Of a stretch of 17,425 nt of DNA, positions 1 to 6,117 are shown in pieces. The stretch is from CAZXNF01 sp050741255 (lineage in GTDB: Bacteria > Pseudomonadota > Gammaproteobacteria > Burkholderiales > SG8-41), in NCBI GenBank assembly GCA_050741255.1, contig JBOIEQ010000087.1:1-17425 (forward strand). Reading direction: 5' to 3'. The first letter of the stretch is position 1; each line of letters opens with the position of its first letter. The position numbers were made by a program, and so were the translations under genes. A model generated the notes under the pieces. The model worked only from the letters and a program-made list of their open reading frames with translations. It made no database searches and was not told where the DNA came from.

Positions 1-357
1 CGCCGGCACCGCACGCGGATGGCGGTCGGCAGCGGCGGACGTGACGCGGTCACCCATTTCACCGTCCTCGAACGCTACGCGCACGCGACGCTGCTCGCCT
101 GCAGTCTCGAAACCGGCCGCACCCACCAGATCCGCGTCCACCTGGCCTCGCTCGGCCATCCGCTGCTGGGTGACGCGACCTACGGCGGTCAGCGGCGCAC
201 GAGCAAGCTAACGCCGCCCTTCGCCCGCCAGGCGCTGCACGCCGAACGCCTCGCGCTGGATCACCCCGCGAGCGGTACGCGCGTGGAATGGAGCGCGCCG
301 CCGCCCGCCGACTTCGCCGCGCTGCTTGAATTGTTGCGCGCGGAGGCGGCGGCATGA
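1..357 (+). CDS. rluD: RluD-family 23S rRNA pseudouridine synthase, C-terminal part (5' end outside window)
   Basis: This is the C-terminal third of a pseudouridine synthase of the RluA/RluD family, which converts specific uridines of 23S rRNA to pseudouridine (RluD acts on helix 69). The reading frame is open from base 1, so the ATG at base 19 is internal and the gene starts upstream. The recognisable block is ETGRTHQIRVHLASLGHPLL followed by GDATYGG, the conserved C-terminal motif of the family. The catalytic Asp (HRLD motif) lies outside the window. Its stop overlaps the pgeF start (ATGA, bases 354-357), and rluD-pgeF is a common proteobacterial pair, which favours RluD over RluA or RluC. 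The family call is firm; the exact paralogue rests mainly on this neighbour. Confidence 0.88.
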   Translation, partial: RRHRTRMAVGSGGRDAVTHFTVLERYAHATLLACSLETGRTHQIRVHLASLGHPLLGDATYGGQRRTSKLTPPFARQALHAERLALDHPASGTRVEWSAPPPADFAALLELLRAEAAA

Positions 358-1091
358 ACACATCCGGACGGCTCGATGCCGACTGGCCGGCGCCGCCGGG
401 CGTGCGGGCGTTCGCCACGACGCGCGAAGGCGGGGCCGGGACTGGCGCGTTCCACTCGTTCAACCTCAGCTACCGGGTCGGCGATGACGCGGCGACGGTG
501 GACGCGAACCGCCGCCGGCTGGGCACTTGGCTGCCCGCCGAGCCGCGCTGGCTGCGGCAGGTGCACGGCAACCGGGTAGTGGATGCGGCCAGCGTCACCG
601 ACCCTGTCGATGCGGACGCCGCCGTGACGCGCGAGTGTGGGGTCGTCTGCACGATTTCCATCGCCGACTGCCTGCCGGTGCTGTTCTGCGACCGTGCAGG
701 CAGCGTCGTTGCCGCTGCGCACGCCGGCTGGCGCGGCCTGTCCGGCGGCGTGCTGGAAAATACGGTGGCGGCGATGAACTGCAAGGCCTCGGACGTGATG
801 GCGTGGCTGGGCCCCGGCATCGGCCCGACCGCCTTCGAGGTCGGCGAGGACGTGTACGCGGCCTTCGTGCAACCCGAGCCCCAGGCCGCCGACGCCTTCC
901 AGCCGCACGCAACGGGGAAATGGCTGTGCGACCTCTTCGCGCTCGCCCGCCTGCGTCTCGGGCGCCTCGGCGTAACCGCGATCCACGGCGGCGGGCACTG
1001 CACCTACCGGGACGCCGGCCGTTTCTTTTCCTATCGCCGGGACCGCACGACGGGCCGCATGGCGGCCTTCGTCTGGCTGGAAAACACCTGA
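354..1091 (+). CDS. pgeF: PgeF/YfiH (DUF152, LACC1-like) purine nucleoside phosphorylase / peptidoglycan editing factor
   Basis: A 245-residue cytoplasmic protein of the multicopper-polyphenol-oxidase-like family (YlmD/YfiH/LACC1). Family members act on purine nucleosides, and E. coli YfiH has been described as a peptidoglycan editing factor that corrects wrongly incorporated residues; I cannot tell which activity dominates here. The family zinc site is complete: His71 (RQVHGN), Cys106 (ADCLPV) and His123 (AHAGWRG). The conserved LGPGIGP segment (152-158) and the C-terminal CTYRD...FFSYRRD block (216-230) are also present. Length is typical. The ATG is preceded by GGAGG at 342-346 and overlaps the rluD stop by four bases, so the pair is probably translationally coupled. 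Confidence 0.93.
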   Translation: MNTSGRLDADWPAPPGVRAFATTREGGAGTGAFHSFNLSYRVGDDAATVDANRRRLGTWLPAEPRWLRQVHGNRVVDAASVTDPVDADAAVTRECGVVCTISIADCLPVLFCDRAGSVVAAAHAGWRGLSGGVLENTVAAMNCKASDVMAWLGPGIGPTAFEVGEDVYAAFVQPEPQAADAFQPHATGKWLCDLFALARLRLGRLGVTAIHGGGHCTYRDAGRFFSYRRDRTTGRMAAFVWLENT

Positions 1092-1132
1092 CCGGCATGG
1101 TGTAGAACCCGGGCACGGTGGTTTCCGCCCGC

Positions 1133-1138
1133 TATAAT
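1133..1138 (+). promoter_or_regulatory. Candidate -10 element (TATAAT) for the ZIP transporter gene
   Basis: A perfect TATAAT lies 45 bases upstream of the chosen ATG of the ZIP gene, in the short gap after pgeF. No convincing -35 hexamer is visible 16-18 bases upstream, so the call rests on the -10 alone. It would give a leader of about 40 bases containing the hairpin at 1157-1177. Confidence 0.5.
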
Positions 1139-1156
1139 CCCGGCTCGATTCTCCCG

Positions 1157-1177
1157 CCGCGGTCGTCCGGACCGCGG
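1157..1177 (+). promoter_or_regulatory. Perfect 8-bp GC-rich hairpin in the leader of the ZIP transporter gene
   Basis: CCGCGGTC (1157-1164) and GACCGCGG (1170-1177) pair perfectly around a 5-base loop. The hairpin ends six bases before the ATG at 1184, where a Shine-Dalgarno sequence would normally be; none is visible. There is no T-run after it, so it is not an intrinsic terminator. It could affect ribosome access to the start codon or mRNA stability. The function is inferred. Confidence 0.5.
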
Positions 1178-1183
1178 TCTCCC

Positions 1184-1990
1184 ATGCCCACCTTGTCCGC
1201 CATCCTGCTTGCGACCGTCGCCGGCGGCGTCCTCAGCGTCGTCGCGGCGGCGGCCGTCGCCCTCAACGCGCGCGCCGCGCACATCCCGCACCTCATCAGC
1301 TTCGCGGTAGGCGCGCTGCTCGGCGCGGCCTTCCTCGAAATCGTGCCGCATGCCTTCGTCAGCACCGACAATATCCCGGGCACCGCGTTGACCATCCTGC
1401 TGGGTCTGCTGGGTTTTTTCGTGCTCGAAAAACTCGTGCTGTGGCGGCACTGCCATGAGGAACTGTGCGAAGCGCACGACCCGCACGCGGCGCCTGCCGT
1501 CCCGGCCACCGCCCCTGTCCACGCGCTTGACCACGACCACGGCCGCAGCGGCCTCATGATCATGATCGGCGATACCTTCCACAATTTTGTGGATGGCATC
1601 CTGATCGCGGCGGCGTTTCTCGCCGATTTCCAGGTCGGCGTGGTGACGGCGGTGGCGATCATCGCGCACGAAGTACCCTCGGAAGTCAGCGACTTCGTGA
1701 TCCTTTTGCATTCCGGTTACAGCCGCCGCCAGGCGTTCTGGGTCAATCTGCTGTCCAGCGCGGCCATGGTCGTGGGCGGCCTCATCGGTTACCTGGCCCT
1801 CTCGGTCATGGTGCAGTGGATCCCGACCATGCTGGCCATCGCCGCCGCCAGCATGCTGTACGTGGCCGTCGCGGATCTCATCCCGGGCCTGCACAAGCGC
1901 ACCGAACTCCGGCACACCGCGCAGCAGATCGGCCTGATTGCGGCGGGCGTCGCCGTCATCGCGCTGACCAGTTTCCTCACCCATGGCTGA
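1184..1990 (+). CDS. ZIP-family divalent metal transporter (ZupT/GufA type)
   Basis: A 268-residue inner-membrane protein with about eight hydrophobic segments, of the ZIP family that brings Zn(II), and often Fe(II) or Mn(II), into the cytoplasm. The two metal-binding helices are clear: HNFVDG (133-138) and HEVPSE (162-167). Between the early helices and this core lies a loop rich in His, Cys and acidic residues (about 89-120, including HDPH and HALDHDHG), as expected for a metal-gathering loop. The start at 1184 places the protein at family length. The frame runs back to 1118, but that would add 22 residues without membrane character and would lie beside the TATAAT. The last eight bases overlap phaC. 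The metal cannot be decided from sequence. Confidence 0.9.
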   Translation: MPTLSAILLATVAGGVLSVVAAAAVALNARAAHIPHLISFAVGALLGAAFLEIVPHAFVSTDNIPGTALTILLGLLGFFVLEKLVLWRHCHEELCEAHDPHAAPAVPATAPVHALDHDHGRSGLMIMIGDTFHNFVDGILIAAAFLADFQVGVVTAVAIIAHEVPSEVSDFVILLHSGYSRRQAFWVNLLSSAAMVVGGLIGYLALSVMVQWIPTMLAIAAASMLYVAVADLIPGLHKRTELRHTAQQIGLIAAGVAVIALTSFLTHG

Positions 1991-3740
1991 CCCGATGACG
2001 GACAGCGGACCCCGTCCACCACTGGAAGCGATGATCGAGCGGCTCGGCAAGGCCGGCGCGGAGTTCACGCACGCGCTGCTGCGCCAGAGCCAGCCCGCCG
2101 CCGCGCGCCAGAACGCCGAATGGATGCGCACGCTCGCTGCCGGATTTGCGAACGACCCGGCGGGCTGGCGCGTACTCCAGGAACGCCTCTACGCCGGGCA
2201 TGCCCGTCTGTGGCAACAACTCGCCGCGGACGGCAAGGAAGCCGGCGACGGGCCCGCGGCGCTGCTCGACCGCCGCTTCCGCGGTGCCGAGTGGCGCGAA
2301 ACGCCCTACTTCCGCTACCTCGCCGAAACCTACCTGCTCAACGCGCAGTGGCTGGCGGACGCCGTCGAGCAGACCGCGCTCGAACCGCGCGCCAAGGCGC
2401 GCCTGCGCTTCTACACACGGCAGCTGATCGAGGCCGCCGCACCCGCCAATTCCATCCTCACCAACCCGGAAGCGTTGAAGCTCGCAGCGGAGACGCAGGG
2501 GGCGAGCCTCGCGCGCGGGCTGGAGAACCTGTCTGCCGATCTCGCCAAGGGCCACGTCACGATGACCGACGAGGCGGCCTTCCGGGTCGGCCACGACCTG
2601 GCGGTCTCGCCCGGCGCCGTGGTGTTCGAGAACGAGGTCATGCAATTGCTGCAGTACGTGCCGGCCACGGACCGCGTGCACGCGCGGCCGCTGGTCATGG
2701 TGCCGCCGTGCATCAACAAGTACTACATCCTCGACCTGCAGCCCGCCAATTCCTTCGTCCAGTACGCCGTCGAGCAGGGCCACACGGTGTTCATGGTGTC
2801 GTGGAAGAACGCCAAGGCGGAACTCGCACAGGCCACCTGGGACGATTACGTGGAGAAAGGCGTACTGCGGGCGCTGGGCGTCGCACGGGACATCTGCGGC
2901 ACCCGTGACGTCAACGCGCTGGGCTTCTGCATCGGCGGCACCCTTCTCGGCTGCGCGCTTGCCGTGCTGGCCGCGCGTGGCGACAGCGCCACGGTCGCCA
3001 GCGCCACCTTCCTCACGACCATGCTCGACTTCAGCGACACCGGCGAGCTCGATGTCTTCGTGGACGAGGCCTACGTCGAGGATCGCGAGCGCGACTTCGC
3101 CGCCGGCGGCATCTTCCGCGGCCGCGACCTGATGCTGACCTTCTCCAGCCTGCGGCCCAACGACCTCATCTGGCCGTACGTCGTCAACAACTACCTGAAG
3201 GGCGGCAAGCCTCCCGCCTTCGACCTGCTCTACTGGAACAGCGACAGCACCAACCTTGCCGGACCGATGTATGCCTGGTACGTCCGCAACACCTATCTGG
3301 AAAACAGCCTGCGCACGCCGGGCAAGGTCAATGTCTGCGCTGTGCCACTGGATCTCGGCAGCATCCCCCAGCCGGCCTACGTGCTCGCCACCCGCGAGGA
3401 CCACATCGTGCCCTGGCGCACGGCCTATGCCAGCACGCAACTGCTGAAAGGGCCGCTCACCTTCGCGCTGGCGGCCAGCGGTCACATCGCCGGGGTGGTC
3501 AATCCCGCCCACCCGCCGAAGCGCAATTTCTGGACCGCGCCCGGCGCGCCCCTGCCGGCGGACGCGGAGGACTGGCTTGCCGGCGCGCAATCGCAACCCG
3601 GCAGTTGGTGGCCGCACTGGATCGAATGGCTCGCCGCGTACGGCGGCGGAACGGTACCGGCGCGGTTCGCCCTCGGCAACGCCGCCTGGCCCGTCATCGA
3701 GGCGGCGCCCGGCCGCTACGTGCTGGAACGCTGCGACTGA
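1983..3740 (+). CDS. phaC: Class I poly(R)-hydroxyalkanoate synthase
   Basis: This enzyme polymerises (R)-3-hydroxyacyl-CoA, mainly hydroxybutyryl-CoA, into PHA at the surface of the storage granule, releasing CoA. At 585 residues it has the length of the Cupriavidus necator class I enzyme (589). The lipase-like box GFCIGG carries the nucleophile Cys316. The other triad members are visible as Asp473 (TREDHIVPW) and His501 (ASGHIAGVV), at the spacing known for class I synthases. Residues 1 to about 200 form the N-terminal domain and the rest the alpha/beta-hydrolase domain. The start overlaps the ZIP gene by eight bases and has no clear Shine-Dalgarno sequence, so translational coupling is likely; an ATG four codons downstream (1995) is an alternative. 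phaB follows. Confidence 0.97.
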   Translation: MADPMTDSGPRPPLEAMIERLGKAGAEFTHALLRQSQPAAARQNAEWMRTLAAGFANDPAGWRVLQERLYAGHARLWQQLAADGKEAGDGPAALLDRRFRGAEWRETPYFRYLAETYLLNAQWLADAVEQTALEPRAKARLRFYTRQLIEAAAPANSILTNPEALKLAAETQGASLARGLENLSADLAKGHVTMTDEAAFRVGHDLAVSPGAVVFENEVMQLLQYVPATDRVHARPLVMVPPCINKYYILDLQPANSFVQYAVEQGHTVFMVSWKNAKAELAQATWDDYVEKGVLRALGVARDICGTRDVNALGFCIGGTLLGCALAVLAARGDSATVASATFLTTMLDFSDTGELDVFVDEAYVEDRERDFAAGGIFRGRDLMLTFSSLRPNDLIWPYVVNNYLKGGKPPAFDLLYWNSDSTNLAGPMYAWYVRNTYLENSLRTPGKVNVCAVPLDLGSIPQPAYVLATREDHIVPWRTAYASTQLLKGPLTFALAASGHIAGVVNPAHPPKRNFWTAPGAPLPADAEDWLAGAQSQPGSWWPHWIEWLAAYGGGTVPARFALGNAAWPVIEAAPGRYVLERCD

Positions 3741-3790
3741 GCGGGCGCCGGCGGTCCGGGCGTGCGGGCTGCGCTTCGTGATAGTCTTTA

Positions 3791-3817
3791 TTGCAATACT
3801 GTCAACTTCCGGAGGAG
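3791..3817 (+). promoter_or_regulatory. phaB upstream region: TTGCAATAC word and strong ribosome binding site
   Basis: The 85 bases between phaC and phaB hold TTGCAATAC (3791-3799) and a near-perfect Shine-Dalgarno GGAGGAG (3811-3817), eight bases before the ATG. The strong site suggests high expression of phaB relative to phaC. The GCAATAC word (3793-3799) recurs upstream of phaP and phaR and may be a PhaR site (inference). I could not assign a confident -35/-10 pair. Confidence 0.5.
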
Positions 3818-3825
3818 ATAACAAC

Positions 3826-4566
3826 ATGGCACGCATAGCGGTAGTCACCGGCGGCATGGGCGGGCTCGGCGAAGCGATCTGTCTGAAACTCGCGAAGATG
3901 GGCTACACGGTGGTCACCACCCATTCCCCCGGGAACAAGAAAGCCGCGGAATGGCTGGCGGACATGAAAAAACTGGGCCACACCTTCCACGCCGTGGAGG
4001 CGGACGTGGCCGACTTCGACTCTTCCCAGAAAGCCGTCGCGAAAATTCAGGCCGAGGTCGGCGCCGTGGACGTGCTGGTCAACAACGCCGGCATCACGCG
4101 CGACACCACCTTCAAGAAGATGGACCGCGGCGGCTGGTCGGCGGTGATGGGCACCAACCTCGACAGCGTGTTCAACATGACCAAGCCGGTCGTCGACGGC
4201 ATGGCGGAGCGCGGCTGGGGCCGCATCATCAACGTGTCGTCGGTGAACGGCCAGAAAGGCGCGTTCGGGCAGACCAACTACTCGGCGGCGAAGGCCGGCA
4301 TGCACGGCTTCACCAAGGCGCTGGCGCTCGAATACGCGCGCAAGGGCGTCACCGTGAACACGATTTCGCCCGGCTACATCGGCACCAAGATGGTGATGGC
4401 GATCCCGAAGGAAGTGCTCGACTCCAAGATCATTCCGCAGATCCCGCTCGGCCGCCTCGGCAAACCCGAGGAGGTGGCGGGCCTGGTGGCCTATCTGTGT
4501 TCGGACGAGGCTGCGTTCGTGACTGGCGCCAACATCGCGATCAACGGCGGCCAGCACATGCAGTAA
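3826..4566 (+). CDS. phaB: NADPH-dependent acetoacetyl-CoA reductase
   Basis: A 246-residue short-chain dehydrogenase/reductase, the exact length of C. necator PhaB. It reduces acetoacetyl-CoA to (R)-3-hydroxybutyryl-CoA, the substrate of the PhaC encoded just upstream. Visible features are the nucleotide-binding TGGMGGLG (8-15), NNAG (86-89), and the catalytic Ser139, Tyr152 and Lys156 (NYSAAK). The C-terminal SPGYIGTKMV and ANIAINGGQHM blocks are typical of PhaB. The frame is open upstream to 3577, inside phaC, but the ATG at 3826 has a GGAGGAG site at ideal spacing and yields the correct N-terminus. FabG of fatty-acid synthesis is the main alternative; context and the C-terminus favour PhaB. 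Confidence 0.95.
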   Translation: MARIAVVTGGMGGLGEAICLKLAKMGYTVVTTHSPGNKKAAEWLADMKKLGHTFHAVEADVADFDSSQKAVAKIQAEVGAVDVLVNNAGITRDTTFKKMDRGGWSAVMGTNLDSVFNMTKPVVDGMAERGWGRIINVSSVNGQKGAFGQTNYSAAKAGMHGFTKALALEYARKGVTVNTISPGYIGTKMVMAIPKEVLDSKIIPQIPLGRLGKPEEVAGLVAYLCSDEAAFVTGANIAINGGQHMQ

Positions 4567-4574
4567 ACACAGGG

Positions 4575-4598
4575 CGGGCGGCGAGGCGCCACCGCCCG
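4575..4598. terminator. Possible hairpin terminator between convergent phaB and phaP
   Basis: CGGGCGG (4575-4581) pairs with CCGCCCG (4592-4598) around a 10-base loop, in the 45-base gap between the stops of phaB and phaP. There is no T-run directly after it on either strand, so it may be only a weak bidirectional or Rho-assisted terminator. Confidence 0.3.
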
Positions 4599-4611
4599 TC
4601 GCCCGCGCGCC

Positions 4612-5145
4612 TTACTTCCTTTTCGTCGCGTTCGCGGCGCTCATGATCGCCTTCACATTGGCCTCGGCGGCGTCCGTGGCCTGCTTGGCGGCCTTGCTCA
4701 TGGTGTCGAAGGCATTCTGCGAGGAGGCGAACGCGGCCTTGATCGCGTTCAGGGCCGGTTCGGCGCCGCCCGGGGCGTTCTTGAACATCTCCTCCATCGC
4801 GCCCTGCATGTCCTGGCGCATGGCATTGAAGCGTTCCTCCATCACACCGGCGATCTCGTGCTGGGTCTGCGCCGCGATCTCGTAGACGCTGCGCGAATAG
4901 CCCAGCGCGCGCTCGACGGCCTGTTCGGCGAGCTTGCTGCGCATGGTCAGCATGCTTTCGGGATCGCGCGCGCCCGCCAGCGCCTGCGCGTTCGCGGACT
5001 GCTCGGTGACAAACGCCTTGGCCGCTTCCATTTGCAGGCGCATCAGCCGCTCGGCGGTCGCCACCGAAAGGCTGGCCAGCTTGAGCGCCGCATCCACGTT
5101 GTCCTTGCCCGCCGCGCTGATCTGATCGGTCAGTTTATTGTTCAT
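4612..5145 (-). CDS. phaP: Phasin family protein (PHA granule surface protein)
   Basis: A 177-residue, largely alpha-helical, amphipathic protein of the Phasin_2 type that coats PHA granules and controls their size and number. It has no signal peptide. The typical features are the N-terminal half (NVDAALKLASLS, then AERLMRLQMEAAKAF), the middle segment with YSRSVYEIAAQTQHEI (83-98), and a C-terminal Ala/Lys tail. Two in-frame ATGs lie at 5151 and 5145. The AGGAG site (5156-5152) directly abuts the first one but is six bases from the second, so I place the start at 5145 (MNNKL). It is convergent with phaB and divergent from phaR, the usual regulator of phasin genes. Confidence 0.93.
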   Translation of the reverse strand: MNNKLTDQISAAGKDNVDAALKLASLSVATAERLMRLQMEAAKAFVTEQSANAQALAGARDPESMLTMRSKLAEQAVERALGYSRSVYEIAAQTQHEIAGVMEERFNAMRQDMQGAMEEMFKNAPGGAEPALNAIKAAFASSQNAFDTMSKAAKQATDAAEANVKAIMSAANATKRK

Positions 5146-5206
5146 GGCCATCTCCTGTCGCAGTGAAGTAATTGGAACGCGCCCGGGTCAAGAAGCGATG
5201 GCTCTG

Positions 5207-5252
5207 ATTTTAAACTGATTCTTTTTGGTGCAATGCGTCATTCCGCCATTGC
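5207..5252 (-). promoter_or_regulatory. Candidate phaP promoter with overlapping GCAATG/CATTGC dyad (possible PhaR operator)
   Basis: On the minus strand, TTGCAC (5233-5228) and TAAAAT (5212-5207) could be -35 and -10 elements, although the spacer of 15 bases is short. An inverted repeat, GCAATG (5230-5235) and CATTGC (5247-5252), spaced by 11 bases, overlaps the proposed -35. PhaR is known to repress phasin genes by binding near the promoter. Assigning this dyad to PhaR is inference from position and from the repeated GCAATRC word. Confidence 0.4.
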
Positions 5253-5341
5253 CGTGACCTCTCGTGGTGACCGGCTTGTGCAGCGCGCCACTCCCGCAGG
5301 CAAGTCCACCCACAGGTCCGGCCAGATCCCGGATGTATGGC

Positions 5342-5383
5342 GTAAAATCATGAATTCACGTAAGGTTTTACCACTTGTATTGC
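5342..5383 (+). promoter_or_regulatory. Candidate phaR promoter and leader operator
   Basis: TAAAAT (5343-5348) is a plausible -10 element about 64 bases before the phaR ATG, with no good -35. It is embedded in an inverted repeat, GTAAAA (5342-5347) and TTTTAC (5366-5371), with the palindrome TGAATTCA (5351-5358) between the arms. Just downstream is GCAATAC on the minus strand (5383-5377). This is a reasonable layout for autoregulation, but it is unproven. Confidence 0.4.
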
Positions 5384-5411
5384 CGCGCCTGAACCGACAC
5401 GGGACCCACCG

Positions 5412-6068
5412 ATGAGCAGCGAACCCGCAATGCAAAATGCCGCCCCGCCAGAACGCCGGAACATCAAGAAATACCCCAACCGCCGGCTCTACGACACGGC
5501 CACCTCCAGTTACATCACGCTGCAGGACGTGCGCAAACTGGTCCTCGACAACGTGGACTTCAAGGTCGAAGACGCCAAGACCAAGGACGATCTCACCCGC
5601 AGCATCCTGCTGCAGATCATCCTCGAGGAAGAAAGCGGCAACGGCTCCCCGATGTTCTCCAGCGACCTGCTGTCGCAGATCATCCGCTTCTACGGCAATG
5701 CGATGCAGGGCATGCTCGGCAACTACCTCGACAAGAACATGCAGACTTTCGTCGAGATCCAGAAGCGCATGCAGGAGCAGTCGCGCGCGATCTACGGCGA
5801 CGCCCCGATGGTGAACACCGACGCCTGGACCGAATTCCTCAAGATGCAGGGCCCGGCGATCCAGGGCCTGATGGGCCGCTACCTCGAACAGAGTGCCAGT
5901 GCGTTCCTGGAAATGCAGCAGCAGATGCAGCAGCAGACCCGCAACCTGTTCGGCACTTTCGCGTTCCCCAATTTCACCGTCAACCCGTTCATGCCCGGCG
6001 GCGCGAAGCCGGAAGGCGATGGCGACGACCAGGCGCCGCCCGACGCACCCGCGAAGCCCGGGTCGTAA
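5412..6068 (+). CDS. phaR: Polyhydroxyalkanoate synthesis repressor
   Basis: A 218-residue cytoplasmic regulator that senses PHA. In known systems it represses phasin and its own gene when no polymer is present, then moves onto nascent granules and releases DNA. The N-terminal PHB/PHA accumulation regulator DNA-binding domain is obvious (about 15-75), with IKKYPNRRLYDTATSSYITL as its signature. Two related accumulation-regulator repeats follow: the first near 86-129 (GNYLDKNMQTFVEIQKRMQ) and the second near 141-181 (GRYLEQSASAFLEMQQQMQ). The tail is Pro/Gly/Asp-rich. The ATG at 5412 has only a poor ribosome binding site; Met7 is an alternative start. The gene is divergent from phaP. Confidence 0.96.
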   Translation: MSSEPAMQNAAPPERRNIKKYPNRRLYDTATSSYITLQDVRKLVLDNVDFKVEDAKTKDDLTRSILLQIILEEESGNGSPMFSSDLLSQIIRFYGNAMQGMLGNYLDKNMQTFVEIQKRMQEQSRAIYGDAPMVNTDAWTEFLKMQGPAIQGLMGRYLEQSASAFLEMQQQMQQQTRNLFGTFAFPNFTVNPFMPGGAKPEGDGDDQAPPDAPAKPGS

Positions 6069-6071
6069 CAC

Positions 6072-6103
6072 CGCGGGCCACGCCCGCGCGGCCCTCGCTT
6101 TTT
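6072..6103 (+). terminator. Possible intrinsic terminator after phaR
   Basis: CGCGGGC (6072-6078) and GCCCGCG (6082-6088) form a perfect 7-bp stem with a 3-base loop four bases after the phaR stop. A run of five T follows at 6099-6103. An alternative stem GGGCC/GGCCC brings the pairing closer to the T-run. The gap between stem and T-run makes it imperfect, and some read-through into rimO is possible. Confidence 0.4.
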
Positions 6104-6117
6104 CGCATCCCTTCCGC

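Noticed and set aside
1031..2131. A 366-codon open frame on the minus strand across the ZIP gene
   Set aside because: The translation is low-complexity and His/Asp/Arg-rich, and the opposite strand encodes the clear ZIP motifs.
3577..3825. An upstream extension of the phaB reading frame into phaC
   Set aside because: The conserved reductase N-terminus starts at 3826 with an ideal Shine-Dalgarno sequence; the extension is a shadow of phaC.
1977..3857. A 626-codon open frame on the minus strand across phaC
   Set aside because: It is antisense to a phaC with all catalytic residues. Its product is Arg/Gly/Val-rich with no recognisable domain, as expected from third-position GC bias.
5233..5415. 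A 60-codon frame in the phaP-phaR intergenic region
   Set aside because: It has no ribosome binding site and no recognisable sequence, and it covers the likely phaP and phaR control elements.
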